A DNA stretch of 64,000 bases from Spirosoma sp. KCTC 42546 (GCF_006965485.1 NZ_CP041360.1:8350501-8414500); one strand, 5' to 3'; numbered from the stretch's first letter, positions 52,275 through 61,844 are shown. Numbers and translations are program-made. Notes: generated by a model from the sequence alone, not told the origin.

Positions 52275-53210
52275 TTACCGGTTAGCTCCCTGCAAAAAGG
52301 CGGCAATTTCCATGCCCCAGGCAATGCCGATGTGAATAAGCAATCCGCCCCAGATGCTTCGGGTGCTTAGTGCTAACACACCGAGTAAATAGCCGCCGAA
52401 TATGGATGAGATGGCTTCTCCCAATGGCCGTCCAAAGTGAATGGAGCAATACCAGACAACCATTGGCAATACCGCTCCGTGTCCGAGCACGCGGCTCATG
52501 CCAATCACGAGAAAGCCCCGAAACAGTAGCTCCGTTGGCACAAAATCCCAGCCGTAACAGAGTTCATATACGAGCGCAGTTACCCACTCAGGCACGCCGA
52601 AAAACTCATTGGCGTTTGTATCGTGATAGGTTGGGTACGATTGCAGAAAATCTGGCTGAAACGATGCCAACGTGATAAGTGGAATCATCAGTGCCAGCAT
52701 GATTGCATAAAGTACGAGACCCTTACGCTTTGGGGCCATGCCATAGAAACTACTTGGGTAGGGATCGGCAAATTTGTAGAACAGATATAATGGCAATACA
52801 ATTGTGAGCACGGATTGCAGATTGTGCAGACAGTAATAGGCAAACACATAAATCTGCCCATCAAACAGCTGCCGACTCCACTCGCTGTGGCCGTAAAATC
52901 CAGCATAAATTGAATAGGAAATCAGCGCAACTCCACTCCGAAGCCAGAAATCCCGACTTCGCCAGACATCGGCCCGCTTATGGAAGTGCGTCCAGAGCCA
53001 GACACTGACGTAGTAGGCCGTTGCGTATAAACAGAAGTACAGAACCGGCCAGATTGGCTTCCCTTGAAACGAGTCGATATACGAATCTTCGAGATCAAGG
53101 TAAAAATTGACGGTGAGCAGCAACGCGGCCCAGGCAGCGGTTGCCAGATAAAGATCAAGCCGAAAATCAATGCGGAGATGATTGCGCAGGTCGTGCCAGA
53201 GAGCTTTCAC
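52275..53210 (-). CDS. CPBP-type intramembrane protein
   Basis: 311 residues with about eight membrane segments. The CPBP/Abi motifs are partly kept: TELLFRGFL near 215 (usual EExxxR, here first Glu is Thr), WYCSIHFGRP near 250 (FxxxH-like) and GGLLIHIGIAWGME near 290. Such proteins are glutamic intramembrane endopeptidases or processing partners. Loss of one Glu may abolish activity. It precedes the GMC gene by 58 bases on the same strand. Confidence 0.75.
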   Translation of the reverse strand: MKALWHDLRNHLRIDFRLDLYLATAAWAALLLTVNFYLDLEDSYIDSFQGKPIWPVLYFCLYATAYYVSVWLWTHFHKRADVWRSRDFWLRSGVALISYSIYAGFYGHSEWSRQLFDGQIYVFAYYCLHNLQSVLTIVLPLYLFYKFADPYPSSFYGMAPKRKGLVLYAIMLALMIPLITLASFQPDFLQSYPTYHDTNANEFFGVPEWVTALVYELCYGWDFVPTELLFRGFLVIGMSRVLGHGAVLPMVVWYCSIHFGRPLGEAISSIFGGYLLGVLALSTRSIWGGLLIHIGIAWGMEIAAFLQGANR

Positions 53211-53238
53211 GTAGACTTTATAGCGGTGGGGGATCGTT

Positions 53239-53318
53239 TTTTGTCATTCCGACGAAGGAGGAGTCTCAAGTTTCGCAATAGTCAAGCTTAAGATTCCTCC
53301 TTCGTCGGAATGACAAAA
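53239..53318. repeat. REP-like palindrome, copy 2
   Basis: Arms 53239-53266 and 53291-53318 pair over 28 bases with one G-U. The core GTCATTCCGACGAAGGAGGA matches the element at 15301-15382 (GTCATGCTGACGAAGGA). It lies between the CPBP start and the small antitoxin-like gene. Confidence 0.75.
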
Positions 53319-53354
53319 CGCCATTTATAGGAAAGTTACACGGTCATCTCAATC

Positions 53355-53582
53355 TTATAACTCATCTAACAACTCTCTAGCCGATTTCAATTTAATTTTC
53401 CCCTGTTGGTGAAGCTCCACCTCCTCCAGAGACTCTTTTAAGTCATTAATCCATTCCTGTTGCTCAGGCGTGAATGATTTGGCTTTAGATTTTACACGTG
53501 GTTCAGCCTTAAACTTTAGGTTCTGCACTAACTCCATGAAGAATTCAACCTTGTTATCTGGCACTTTCACTAAAATGTCCAT
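53355..53582 (-). CDS. small antitoxin-like protein, orphan
   Basis: 75 residues from ATG at 53582 (MDILVKVPDNKVEFFMELVQ). The ATG at 53606 is possible but MLRQTEHA adds nothing. The pattern strand, helix, then charged helices ending KIKLKSARELLDEL is common among Bacteroidota antitoxins of RelE/YoeB-type pairs. No toxin lies next to it. The next gene on the same strand starts after a palindrome, so it is an orphan or solitary regulator. Confidence 0.55.
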   Translation of the reverse strand: MDILVKVPDNKVEFFMELVQNLKFKAEPRVKSKAKSFTPEQQEWINDLKESLEEVELHQQGKIKLKSARELLDEL

Positions 53583-53617
53583 AGCATGTTCCGTTTGTCG
53601 TAACAAATAAACAGAAA

Positions 53618-56600
53618 TCAGAATCCTTCTTTCTCCGCTTCCTTGTCTTTTTTCTTTTCGTCTTTCTTTTTCTCCTCTTTCACGACCTTCTGCCCCGGCT
53701 GGATCTTTGGTTTTGGAGCAGGTTTGGCTTTGGTTTTATATTGATCGAGGTAGCGATCTACGAAGAGCGTTTTTTCATCAACTGTAGCGGGTACCACTTC
53801 CAGTGTCGCTTTGGCGGAGTTTTTAGAACCGGCGATCAGCCGATCGTTGATATCCTGCTCCGAGGTAACAATGGCCAATTGGCCTAAAGCGGTTGGTGAG
53901 TTCCCTGGCTTATAGTCGTAAAATACCCACACATCGGGCGAGGCTTCGAGGTAAATACTGGCTTCATCCCCGTTACCAGTCTTTCTGATTTCGACAAAAC
54001 CATCCATCTGGGCATTAATATCCGTTGCCATAATATTTGATACACCCAGCCGGCCAGTGCTGTAGAACGCATTGTACTTCGTAGACCAGCGTAGATTAGC
54101 ATTCGCCAACACGAGCATCGCATTCAATTTAGGCGATGCCAGATTAAGCGCCACATGCTGGTTCTGCGCTTTCACCCGGTATGTCTCCACAGCTTGCAAG
54201 CCAATTAGAGGCAATAGCTTATCAGACAGACGATTCAGGTCATCGTCAGCCGCTTCGTCGTTCTTCTCTTCCTGATTTGCTTTAACGAGTTTATCTGAGA
54301 TAAGACCGTTAATTGGATCAGGTACGGGAAAGGCGAAAGTCAACAACGTGTTGAATCGATATTGGCTACTGTCAATATTAATCCGCGCCGATCCAGCCGA
54401 AAGCAGGTACTCATGCGGGGCCGAATTCATCAGGTTCATCTTGCCTTTGAAGGTCATCACTCCGCGTGCGTCATTGAACGTGAATGCATTTTCTACTTCA
54501 TCTTCTACGGCAGCAACTGCAGCTGTGCTATCAGGCTTAGCGCTGTCGGTTTTCGTGCTATCTGTTGTAGGAGCGGCAACATCCGGCTGGCTAGCCGATG
54601 GCTCACTTCCTTTTGACGCTATCCGATATACTTTATCTTTCTCATCGTAGCGCATAATTCCCGTTGCCGAAAAAAGATCATCGTCTTTCGAATCTTCTTT
54701 AGGCGACAGGAATGTTGGATACAGCCCTGCACCGCCCAACCGGAAATGAATCCCGGCAACTAGTGGTTGCGCTCCCTCGTTCTTTAGATTTTTATCTACC
54801 TTAATTTCAAGCCGCTCAGCAACTTTCTCTTTAAATGGAATCCAGCCCCCAACCAGATCCTGCCGTTTTTTCAAGGCCGGTTTAATAAAGCCGTCCATAG
54901 CCAGATCGCGGGAAGGCGCCTGCATGGCAATAGTCCCTTTAAACAGCATTTTTGGAGCCAGTTGCAGGTTATCATCTTCGTCAACCTCGGCTCGGGCAAC
55001 GGTGAAATAGGTTGTTACGGGCTTAGCTGTATTATTCCTTTTGCTGCGTGCGGCAGCACGACCTGTTTTCTTAGCATCAGCGGTCAATGAAGGCGCTTCG
55101 GGCTTGGTAGAGGCAACAATGGGCGCTTCTTTCAACTCAAAACTACCCATTTTGATGCTGGCTGTATCGCCTTTGGCAGTGGCAAACTGATAAGTAGCAT
55201 CGCCTGCAAAACGCGTTCGGGAAAGCACTTGAATATTCCCATTTTTGAGTCGGTGAAACAGGTTGATTGTGTCCAGTTCCAGTTTGGCATTTTTGAGTGG
55301 CATCATCTCGCCATTGCGTCGGATGGATACCAGACCTTTGTCGGGATAAATCCGGGCATCGGCCGACGTTATATAGGGTACGCCACTGATGCTCAGGGTT
55401 CGCTTTTCGGAGTCGTACAAAGCTGCCGAACCGTTGAACGTTAGCCCTTCCTGTTCCTCAGCGGTGGCCGTAAAGGTTGATGTTTTCACATCGCCCTTCA
55501 TAGCAATGGTTTTAGCGTTCACATTCCACTGAGCCCGGTTAATACTTGTTTTATAGGCTGCAAATGGAAACTCTATGCTAGCCTGCATGGTATCGCCGAT
55601 ACTTTCTTTTTTGTTGATCGCTAAGCCGACAATGCCTTTTACCTGGTTAAAGTCTACATCGACATCATTACCCAGCAGAACTGGTTTGCCGGCTGGTGTT
55701 CCAGGAGTTTCTATAGCCGAAACAATCTTAAACTGAGCACTACTGGCAAGGAACCCCTCTTTATTGAATTTAATATTATTGGAGGCCGTTTCAGAATCTC
55801 TCCGGCGGAGGGTTCCATTCCCGAACAATCCAGACGAGCGGAGCACGATACTACCCTCGAGATTAGTTGTTGCGTTGTAGAAATTGAAGTTATTCTTCTG
55901 CGTCGTAATAACCATGCTATCCACCTTAGGCCACCATTTCAGACTGAAATTATTCACCTGCACCTGGGGGAAATAGCCTTTCCCAACAAGGCCTTCCTTG
56001 ATCTCCCCTTTTTCGCCCGAAGCCAGCAGCGAATCGGTCATGAACAAAATACCCTTAGTATTCAGGCTGGCTGTCATATGGTTTAACACACCTTCGGCCC
56101 GAAGCCCACTCTTGTCCATGGTTAACTCACCCGTAAACTTCACTGTCGAAGGGGCTGTGCCTTTCTTACCCGCATAAACGGGGTAGCCGGTTATCGGCGC
56201 TTTATGCGTGAATCCTAACGTGTTGTCTGGCATCGTGACAAGCTGGGCTTTGAAGGGCGGAAAAATACCATCGGAGTAGAATGTACCTACGAAGGCAATG
56301 TCGCCCTTACCAAGGCTGTCGTTGTCAATAGCCGGAATTTTAAAATAGACCTTCTGATTATAAGTAATATCGCCCCGAACTGGCTGGTTAAAATACACCG
56401 TCATGCCTTCGGGCATCACTAAGCGCTGGGTGGTTTTCTTACCCGCTACCTGACCCGATTTGTTGTCGGAGCTGGCTAAATAAACCGTTCCTGGATTCTC
56501 GTATTTAATATCACCCCCAATTTCGCCCTCTTTACCCTGAGCCGCCAGTTTCTGCGACGAGAAGGTAATGGAATCAATCTTGTTAAGATTCATCGAGAAC

Positions 56601-58693
56601 TTGTCGTAATTAAACTTCAAGTCGCGACCAGCGTAACGCAATGTGCCCGCTTTAAGCTGGCCATTGAGCGTAAAATCGCGTCCTTTGCCTACGCGGAGTA
56701 TTTTGTCGGATGGATAGCCGAATACTTTGAGCGAGTCAGACAGAGTAAACCGGTTAACCCCCCGGATGGTCAGAATTTTGTCGTCGAGATTGATACTTGC
56801 ATTCTTGATGCTATCATTGGAGGCAAAGACCGACTGCACCTGGAAGTTATCATAGTCACTTTTCTTTGCATAGGCCAGCACATACAAGAGCCCTTTCTGG
56901 CTTAACCGCATCTCTTGCGTTGTTGGATTGCGAGTGATATACCCTTCCAGCACCATCCGATTCAGCGAACCCCGAAGGGATACAGGATTGACATTTTTGG
57001 CAAACTGGGTTATATCGTCGTCGTAGAAGGTGCGTTGCTTTTTGGTTGATACGAAATTAGCCACGATTTGCAGGGGGTGAAATCCGTAATCAACTGTTAA
57101 GTCAGCGTACCGTTGGGGCTGAAAATAATCGAACGACTCGAAGCGCACGGGTACTTCCCGTTTGGCACCAACCTGATAGAAATCGACCTTTCGGCGGGGT
57201 AAATCCCAACGCACGATTTCGGGCAGAATGTAAAACTTGTGGTACGAATCAGCGTAGGGAACGCGCGCGTAATCGGTTCGTTGTTCGCGGTCGAGCCAGG
57301 CAATCCGCTGTTTTTTATCGTACCGAAATAGTACGGATGGGTGGGTGATGGAATCGGCATCGACATAGCCAATAAAGGAAGCTGAGGTCGCCGAAATTGT
57401 TGGACGTATGCCCTTCGCGGCCACAGTCGACTTTACAGGTTCGATTGTATTAAACCCCGACTGCGCTAAGCCTGCCTGCGTTGAGTCAGATACAACACCG
57501 TTTGCCGATGTTGTATCACTCATGTTGAAATCGAACCGGCGGCTAGTGGCTTTAAAGGCAGGTTTGCCGTTGTATTTAACGGTTAGTTGAGCGGGTTGCC
57601 CACTTGCCGATGCCCCAACTATTTGTGTTCCCGATAGTGCTAACCCACCCCGATAGTCAATATCTGGTCCAAGATCAGGCAGTTTAACGTCGTTTTGCCA
57701 CGACATAAAGCGTGGATAGGTGGTCGGTCCTCCTTTTTTCTTGCTGACGTATTCAAATACTCCTTTAATGGGCTTGGCAGGTCCGTAGGTCAACGTAACG
57801 TCGTCGGCCTGTAGGCGAGGGTTCATTGTTGTGAGCGCATATTCGCTCAGAGTCACGAAAATATCAGGTCGCCCGGCGGTTGCCCAAGTGAACTTGCCGC
57901 CCTGGCCAACCAGGATGCCGTCTTTGAGCATCAAATCCCCACTGGTATTTGCTAAAACCGCCGAATCGCCATTCGCAACAATCGCCAGTGTTACGTCTTT
58001 TAGAGTAATAAGCGCTCCTGAAATCGTTGGAATGAATCGACGCTGCGGAATGTACTGAGGGCCTAACTGGCGCGGTTGTGTTGAGTCAGCAGAGGCTGGT
58101 GTATCCCAACCATCGAAGCGAGACCGATCGGCGGCCGCTTTAGCCGCTGCTATGGAGTCGGCAGGGGTTTGAACAGCGCCGGGCTCAACAGGTTTCAAGG
58201 GCTCAACGTAGCGTAGCTGAAACGTACCGCCAACTGCATGGAGTTTGTTGTAGTTACTAGCATAGAGTTCGTGCCGTTCCATAAATCGCCGAACCGTTTC
58301 TAGACTACGCGCAAACGCTTTCGGATCGTTCGCATCGAATAGTTTCTCGGCAATGGTGAGCAAGCCATCTACATTAGTAGCAGGCTGTTGCTGGGCTGTC
58401 AGGTAGAGCGATTCATAAAACGGCGTAAAGTGCGTAGCCGCTGGAAGCCGTTTTTGATTCATTTTCCGACTCAGTACCATTACCCGCTCCTGCTGTTGTG
58501 CTGACAGACGATTCTCGGACCAGAGTGCCTGTAGGTTCGTTCCGGCCCGAACGGCCACTGGCCCACCCGTTGCCATCAGTTTCTGCACATCGGCCATAAA
58601 CTGCTCCGGCTTATCAGAAAGTCGAACCGCCTGACCGAACGAAACGGTCGTGGTTATCAGCGTTATTATCAGGCTATAATAAATACGATTCAT
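53618..58693 (-). CDS. very large secreted beta-rich protein, 1691 aa
   Basis: About 1691 residues from ATG at 58693, with a signal peptide MNRIYYSLIITLITTTVSFGQ. Helical region 30-160, then repeated beta stretches with LKDGILVGQGG, LRYAGRDLKFNYDKFSM, VYLASSDNKSGQ and SLRGSLNRMVLEGY. The C-terminus is lysine- and glutamate-rich (KKDEKKKDKEAEKEGF). The many strands with phrases such as FAGDATYQFATAKGD suggest a scaffold in the periplasm or outer membrane, AsmA/TamB- or OstA-like in shape, but this is only an impression. Family unknown to me. Confidence 0.75.
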   Translation of the reverse strand: MNRIYYSLIITLITTTVSFGQAVRLSDKPEQFMADVQKLMATGGPVAVRAGTNLQALWSENRLSAQQQERVMVLSRKMNQKRLPAATHFTPFYESLYLTAQQQPATNVDGLLTIAEKLFDANDPKAFARSLETVRRFMERHELYASNYNKLHAVGGTFQLRYVEPLKPVEPGAVQTPADSIAAAKAAADRSRFDGWDTPASADSTQPRQLGPQYIPQRRFIPTISGALITLKDVTLAIVANGDSAVLANTSGDLMLKDGILVGQGGKFTWATAGRPDIFVTLSEYALTTMNPRLQADDVTLTYGPAKPIKGVFEYVSKKKGGPTTYPRFMSWQNDVKLPDLGPDIDYRGGLALSGTQIVGASASGQPAQLTVKYNGKPAFKATSRRFDFNMSDTTSANGVVSDSTQAGLAQSGFNTIEPVKSTVAAKGIRPTISATSASFIGYVDADSITHPSVLFRYDKKQRIAWLDREQRTDYARVPYADSYHKFYILPEIVRWDLPRRKVDFYQVGAKREVPVRFESFDYFQPQRYADLTVDYGFHPLQIVANFVSTKKQRTFYDDDITQFAKNVNPVSLRGSLNRMVLEGYITRNPTTQEMRLSQKGLLYVLAYAKKSDYDNFQVQSVFASNDSIKNASINLDDKILTIRGVNRFTLSDSLKVFGYPSDKILRVGKGRDFTLNGQLKAGTLRYAGRDLKFNYDKFSMNLNKIDSITFSSQKLAAQGKEGEIGGDIKYENPGTVYLASSDNKSGQVAGKKTTQRLVMPEGMTVYFNQPVRGDITYNQKVYFKIPAIDNDSLGKGDIAFVGTFYSDGIFPPFKAQLVTMPDNTLGFTHKAPITGYPVYAGKKGTAPSTVKFTGELTMDKSGLRAEGVLNHMTASLNTKGILFMTDSLLASGEKGEIKEGLVGKGYFPQVQVNNFSLKWWPKVDSMVITTQKNNFNFYNATTNLEGSIVLRSSGLFGNGTLRRRDSETASNNIKFNKEGFLASSAQFKIVSAIETPGTPAGKPVLLGNDVDVDFNQVKGIVGLAINKKESIGDTMQASIEFPFAAYKTSINRAQWNVNAKTIAMKGDVKTSTFTATAEEQEGLTFNGSAALYDSEKRTLSISGVPYITSADARIYPDKGLVSIRRNGEMMPLKNAKLELDTINLFHRLKNGNIQVLSRTRFAGDATYQFATAKGDTASIKMGSFELKEAPIVASTKPEAPSLTADAKKTGRAAARSKRNNTAKPVTTYFTVARAEVDEDDNLQLAPKMLFKGTIAMQAPSRDLAMDGFIKPALKKRQDLVGGWIPFKEKVAERLEIKVDKNLKNEGAQPLVAGIHFRLGGAGLYPTFLSPKEDSKDDDLFSATGIMRYDEKDKVYRIASKGSEPSASQPDVAAPTTDSTKTDSAKPDSTAAVAAVEDEVENAFTFNDARGVMTFKGKMNLMNSAPHEYLLSAGSARINIDSSQYRFNTLLTFAFPVPDPINGLISDKLVKANQEEKNDEAADDDLNRLSDKLLPLIGLQAVETYRVKAQNQHVALNLASPKLNAMLVLANANLRWSTKYNAFYSTGRLGVSNIMATDINAQMDGFVEIRKTGNGDEASIYLEASPDVWVFYDYKPGNSPTALGQLAIVTSEQDINDRLIAGSKNSAKATLEVVPATVDEKTLFVDRYLDQYKTKAKPAPKPKIQPGQKVVKEEKKKDEKKKDKEAEKEGF

Positions 58694-58732
58694 ATCCAGC
58701 AACTGACTTGAGGAAGACTGTTGGGCCTCAAA

Positions 58733-59563
58733 TCAGGATTTATAAAATGACAAAGAAGTCCATTGATTCGTAGTTGCCCGCTTGAGTAAGTTCAATCCGG
58801 CTTCTACAGCTTTCTGTTCAATATCTGGCGCGTCGTTTTCGTAAAAACCACTTACAACAAGATACCCATTATTCGTCAATAAATTTGTGTAGGAGGGAAT
58901 TTCAGCCAGCAATATATTCCGGTTGATGTTGGCGAGTACAATATCATATTGGGTCGTCGGGTCAACATCAGCAATCGTCCCCTGAAACACCGTAGTCTTC
59001 GGACAGTTGTTTAGCTCAGCGTTCTCGCGGGCATTTTCAACGGCCCACTCTTCAATATCGAAAGCCAGTACCGTTTGGGCTCCCATTTTCTCGGCCAGAA
59101 TCGCCAGAATTCCGGTACCACTTCCTACGTCAAGCACTGTTTTCCCTACAAAATCAAGACCAAGCTGTTGTTCCAGCATCATGGCGGTGGTTTCATGGTG
59201 ACCCGTACCGAACGACATTTTCGGATTGATGACAATGTCGTAACGAAACCGGGCATCCGACTCGTGGAAGGATGCCCGGACCCGGACTTGGTTCGCCACC
59301 TCTATCGGCTCATAATCACGTTCCCACTCGGCGTTCCAGTTTCGTTTCTCTAACGAACTAACTTCATAGGCTATTGCGGTCTGACCAGCGTATTTAGCAA
59401 TCAATTCCTGTATAGCCTCTTCATTGAAGTTCGGTTCAGTTATATACGCATTCAGGCCTTCATCTGTTTCAACGAAGGACTCATAACCAAGTTCGGCCAG
59501 TTCGGCAGTCAGAATATCCGTATAATCGGGCGACAAGCGCAGTTGGAGTTCACTATAATTCAT
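58733..59563 (-). CDS. prmA: ribosomal protein L11 methyltransferase PrmA
   Basis: 276 residues. PrmA trimethylates ribosomal protein L11 with S-adenosylmethionine. The N-terminal recognition domain covers about 1-90. MSFGTGHHETTAMMLEQQL at about 118-136 is the family signature. Motif I is LDVGSGTGILAILAEKMGA near 143. NINRNILLAEI near 215 holds motif IV. It begins just upstream of the large secreted protein gene on the same strand, 40 bases apart. A weak promoter-like TTACTTTG lies at 59568-59575. Confidence 0.95.
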   Translation of the reverse strand: MNYSELQLRLSPDYTDILTAELAELGYESFVETDEGLNAYITEPNFNEEAIQELIAKYAGQTAIAYEVSSLEKRNWNAEWERDYEPIEVANQVRVRASFHESDARFRYDIVINPKMSFGTGHHETTAMMLEQQLGLDFVGKTVLDVGSGTGILAILAEKMGAQTVLAFDIEEWAVENARENAELNNCPKTTVFQGTIADVDPTTQYDIVLANINRNILLAEIPSYTNLLTNNGYLVVSGFYENDAPDIEQKAVEAGLNLLKRATTNQWTSLSFYKS

Positions 59564-59696
59564 ACCTCAAAGTAACGAAAAAGAGGTAAGTTGTTCGATG
59601 CGAACCCAATTAGCAATCATGAATAAATTTATTTCCCTTGGGTTCCAACCTTTCACTACGCTCACTGCACTTTAGGTCGAAGCAATTATAAAATTA

Positions 59697-60257
59697 ATGT
59701 TCCGTTTGGCAACTCCAACCAATTTATATGAACATGACCCGGTTGAGAGAGACCTTGTCGAGCGTTGTCTGATGGTAAATCAGCCAGCAACCCGCCAGGC
59801 AGCCCAGCGGCAACTGTTCGAGCGGTACAAACGGGCCATGTTTTCGACAGCCTATCGCATCCTTACTGATTATGACCACGCTAATGATGCATTACAGGAT
59901 GCTTTTGTCGAAGTATTTCGGGGCCTCAATCAGTTTGCCTTTCGGTCAACGCTGGGTGCCTGGATTAAAACCATTGTTGTTCGCCAGGCGATACGAAAGC
60001 AACAGTTTGAAGCTCGTTTTTTAACAATCGATGAAACGTTGCACGACCAGCCTATGCCTTTTAGAGACTCTCTTACAGGAGCAGAACTGGATGCCGCTAT
60101 TCGAACATTGCCCGACGGAGCGCGAACGGTTTTTCTGTTGATCGAAGTAGAAGGTTACTCCCACAAAGAAGTAGCCGAGATGCTAAGTATATCAGAAGGC
60201 ACGTCGAAATCGCAGACGAGCTATGCTAAAAAACTATTGAGACAGCGACTATCATGA
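59697..60257 (+). CDS. ECF-type RNA polymerase sigma factor
   Basis: 186 residues. Region 2 is seen in MFSTAYRILTDYDHANDALQDAFVEVFRGLNQF (about 45-77), region 4 in LISEGTSKSQ-like ISEGTSKSQTSYAKKLLRQ at the C-terminus. A two-domain sigma-70 relative of the ECF class, guiding RNA polymerase to a small regulon. Its stop overlaps the next gene by four bases, and the next genes are membrane and outer-membrane proteins, so it likely answers an envelope signal. Confidence 0.9.
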   Translation: MFRLATPTNLYEHDPVERDLVERCLMVNQPATRQAAQRQLFERYKRAMFSTAYRILTDYDHANDALQDAFVEVFRGLNQFAFRSTLGAWIKTIVVRQAIRKQQFEARFLTIDETLHDQPMPFRDSLTGAELDAAIRTLPDGARTVFLLIEVEGYSHKEVAEMLSISEGTSKSQTSYAKKLLRQRLS

Positions 60258-60874
60258 ATGAGTCAATGCCACAACTGCCTGAATACGAGCCACACCCAGC
60301 TCTCTGGGCGCGGATTGAGGCTGATTTACTAGCTGATGAGCAATTGGACCGTATGGTATCTGACTTACCAACGCACGAACCAAAAGCAATGCTATGGGAG
60401 GCCATTGAGCAAGACCTGAACATCCAGGAATCGGCAACTATCCGATCACGCTGGAATCTGGTTCACAGCCAACAATTCTGGACAAGAACAGCGGCTGCCG
60501 CCGTCATCATGTTGGTTGGAGTTTGGCTCTTTCTACGTCCTGAGGCAACTGAAGCTGTTCGAATTGAATACTCAATCGAACAGACCAATACGCAACCAGA
60601 TAAAGCCTCAACGGGATTGGCCAATGAGTCATCAGCAGATGAGCGGGCCGAACAGTTCATTGCTCGTCAATGCGCCGAACAGCAACAGGCTTGCCAGCGT
60701 CCTGAGGTGCATGAGCTTCGTAATCAGCTGACAGACCTCATTGCTGAAGAGAAGCGCATCGAGCGCGAACAAGCTGTTTTTGGGGACGACCCAGCCCTGA
60801 TTCGAGCACAAGTTAAAATCGAAAACCAACGGGCCGAAATCACAAAAGAGCTCATTACCCTTCTTCGCTCATGA
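60254..60874 (+). CDS. membrane protein, probable anti-sigma factor
   Basis: 206 residues. The start overlaps the sigma gene stop by four bases, which gives translational coupling. The N-terminal cytosolic part holds two similar units, YEPHPALWARIEADLLADEQ (residues 8-27) and HEPKAMLWEAIEQDLN (residues 37-52), then one membrane helix near 76-92 (TAAAAVIMLVGVWLFL) and a coiled-coil C-terminus. That is the layout of Bacteroidota anti-sigma proteins. It presumably holds the sigma factor at the membrane. No zinc motif HxxxCxxC is present. Confidence 0.7.
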   Translation: MNESMPQLPEYEPHPALWARIEADLLADEQLDRMVSDLPTHEPKAMLWEAIEQDLNIQESATIRSRWNLVHSQQFWTRTAAAAVIMLVGVWLFLRPEATEAVRIEYSIEQTNTQPDKASTGLANESSADERAEQFIARQCAEQQQACQRPEVHELRNQLTDLIAEEKRIEREQAVFGDDPALIRAQVKIENQRAEITKELITLLRS

Positions 60875-61833
60875 AAACATTGTCTATACGGTCACGATCT
60901 GTGGAGCAGTCAACTCGGCCAAAAATTCCTCGAAGGAGACTGATGGTTTTAATCCACTTCGTATTCCTCGCAACGCTCAGCTTCGCCCAGACACCCGTAC
61001 AGGTAGTTACGAAGGTGATCGAAAAAGAACTTACTTATCAGGAAGGTCAACCGATACACCTGAACGCCCAAAAAGCTGATCTGATCCTGAAAGGCTGGAA
61101 TCGGCCAACGGTTTCGGTTAGGTTACGGCTAATAGCCAAACACCCAGACCGAGCCATCGCTGAGCGAGAACTAGACTATCACCAATATACACTACAGGCA
61201 GAGAACGGTCAACTAGACTTGTCGAACCGTTTTGTTATCCCCAAACAATCGGGCAAACTACAAAGTCAGCTTAAGGCCGTTTATGAAATTAGCTTACCAA
61301 GCAAGGCGTTTGTGGTAGTCAGTAACTCGTTCGGAGACATACGATTAAGTGATCTTGCTGGCGACGTTTCCGTGAAATTCGAATTTGGAAAGCTAACGCT
61401 CGATGATATTGCGGGTAAGCTCTCTGTTACATCAGACTATGGCGATGTTGATGGACGTAATCTCAGCGCTGCCCTGACGGTAAAAGCCCAAAAAGCCGAT
61501 ATCACTTTGCGAGATATAGGCGGAACTGTTAGTCTTCAAAGCCGTTATGGCAAGCTGGCAGTCTTTCCTTCCACAACACTAACTGTGCTGAAAATAGAGG
61601 CTGCCCGTACCGAAATACTCGTATCAACAAAACGAATCTCCGACTTCAGGTTCGATGTTATTTCAAGCTTCGCCGACATCCGTGTGCCTGAAGGATTAAC
61701 CGAACAGCTCAGCAAATACAACGATAAGCAGGTATTCAGCTATCAGCCAGCTAGTCGCAAACCTGAAATTGCGATCCAGAACAGTTACAGCCCCATCAGT
61801 ATACAAGGAGAAAAACCGCTGGTCAACCGATAA
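60871..61833 (+). CDS. DUF4097-like exported protein
   Basis: 320 residues. A hydrophobic segment near 26-41 (LMVLIHFVFLATLSFAQ) suggests a signal peptide, so the real start could be the ATG near residue 25. The second half has strand repeats VSVKFEFGKLTLDDIAGKLSVTSDYGDV and ITLRDIGGTVSLQSRYGKL of the DUF4097/adhesin-like beta-helix kind. It is coupled to the anti-sigma gene by four overlapping bases. It may be a sensor or regulated product of the sigma operon. Confidence 0.75.
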   Translation: MKTLSIRSRSVEQSTRPKIPRRRLMVLIHFVFLATLSFAQTPVQVVTKVIEKELTYQEGQPIHLNAQKADLILKGWNRPTVSVRLRLIAKHPDRAIAERELDYHQYTLQAENGQLDLSNRFVIPKQSGKLQSQLKAVYEISLPSKAFVVVSNSFGDIRLSDLAGDVSVKFEFGKLTLDDIAGKLSVTSDYGDVDGRNLSAALTVKAQKADITLRDIGGTVSLQSRYGKLAVFPSTTLTVLKIEAARTEILVSTKRISDFRFDVISSFADIRVPEGLTEQLSKYNDKQVFSYQPASRKPEIAIQNSYSPISIQGEKPLVNR

Positions 61834-61844
61834 ACGTCACCGTC

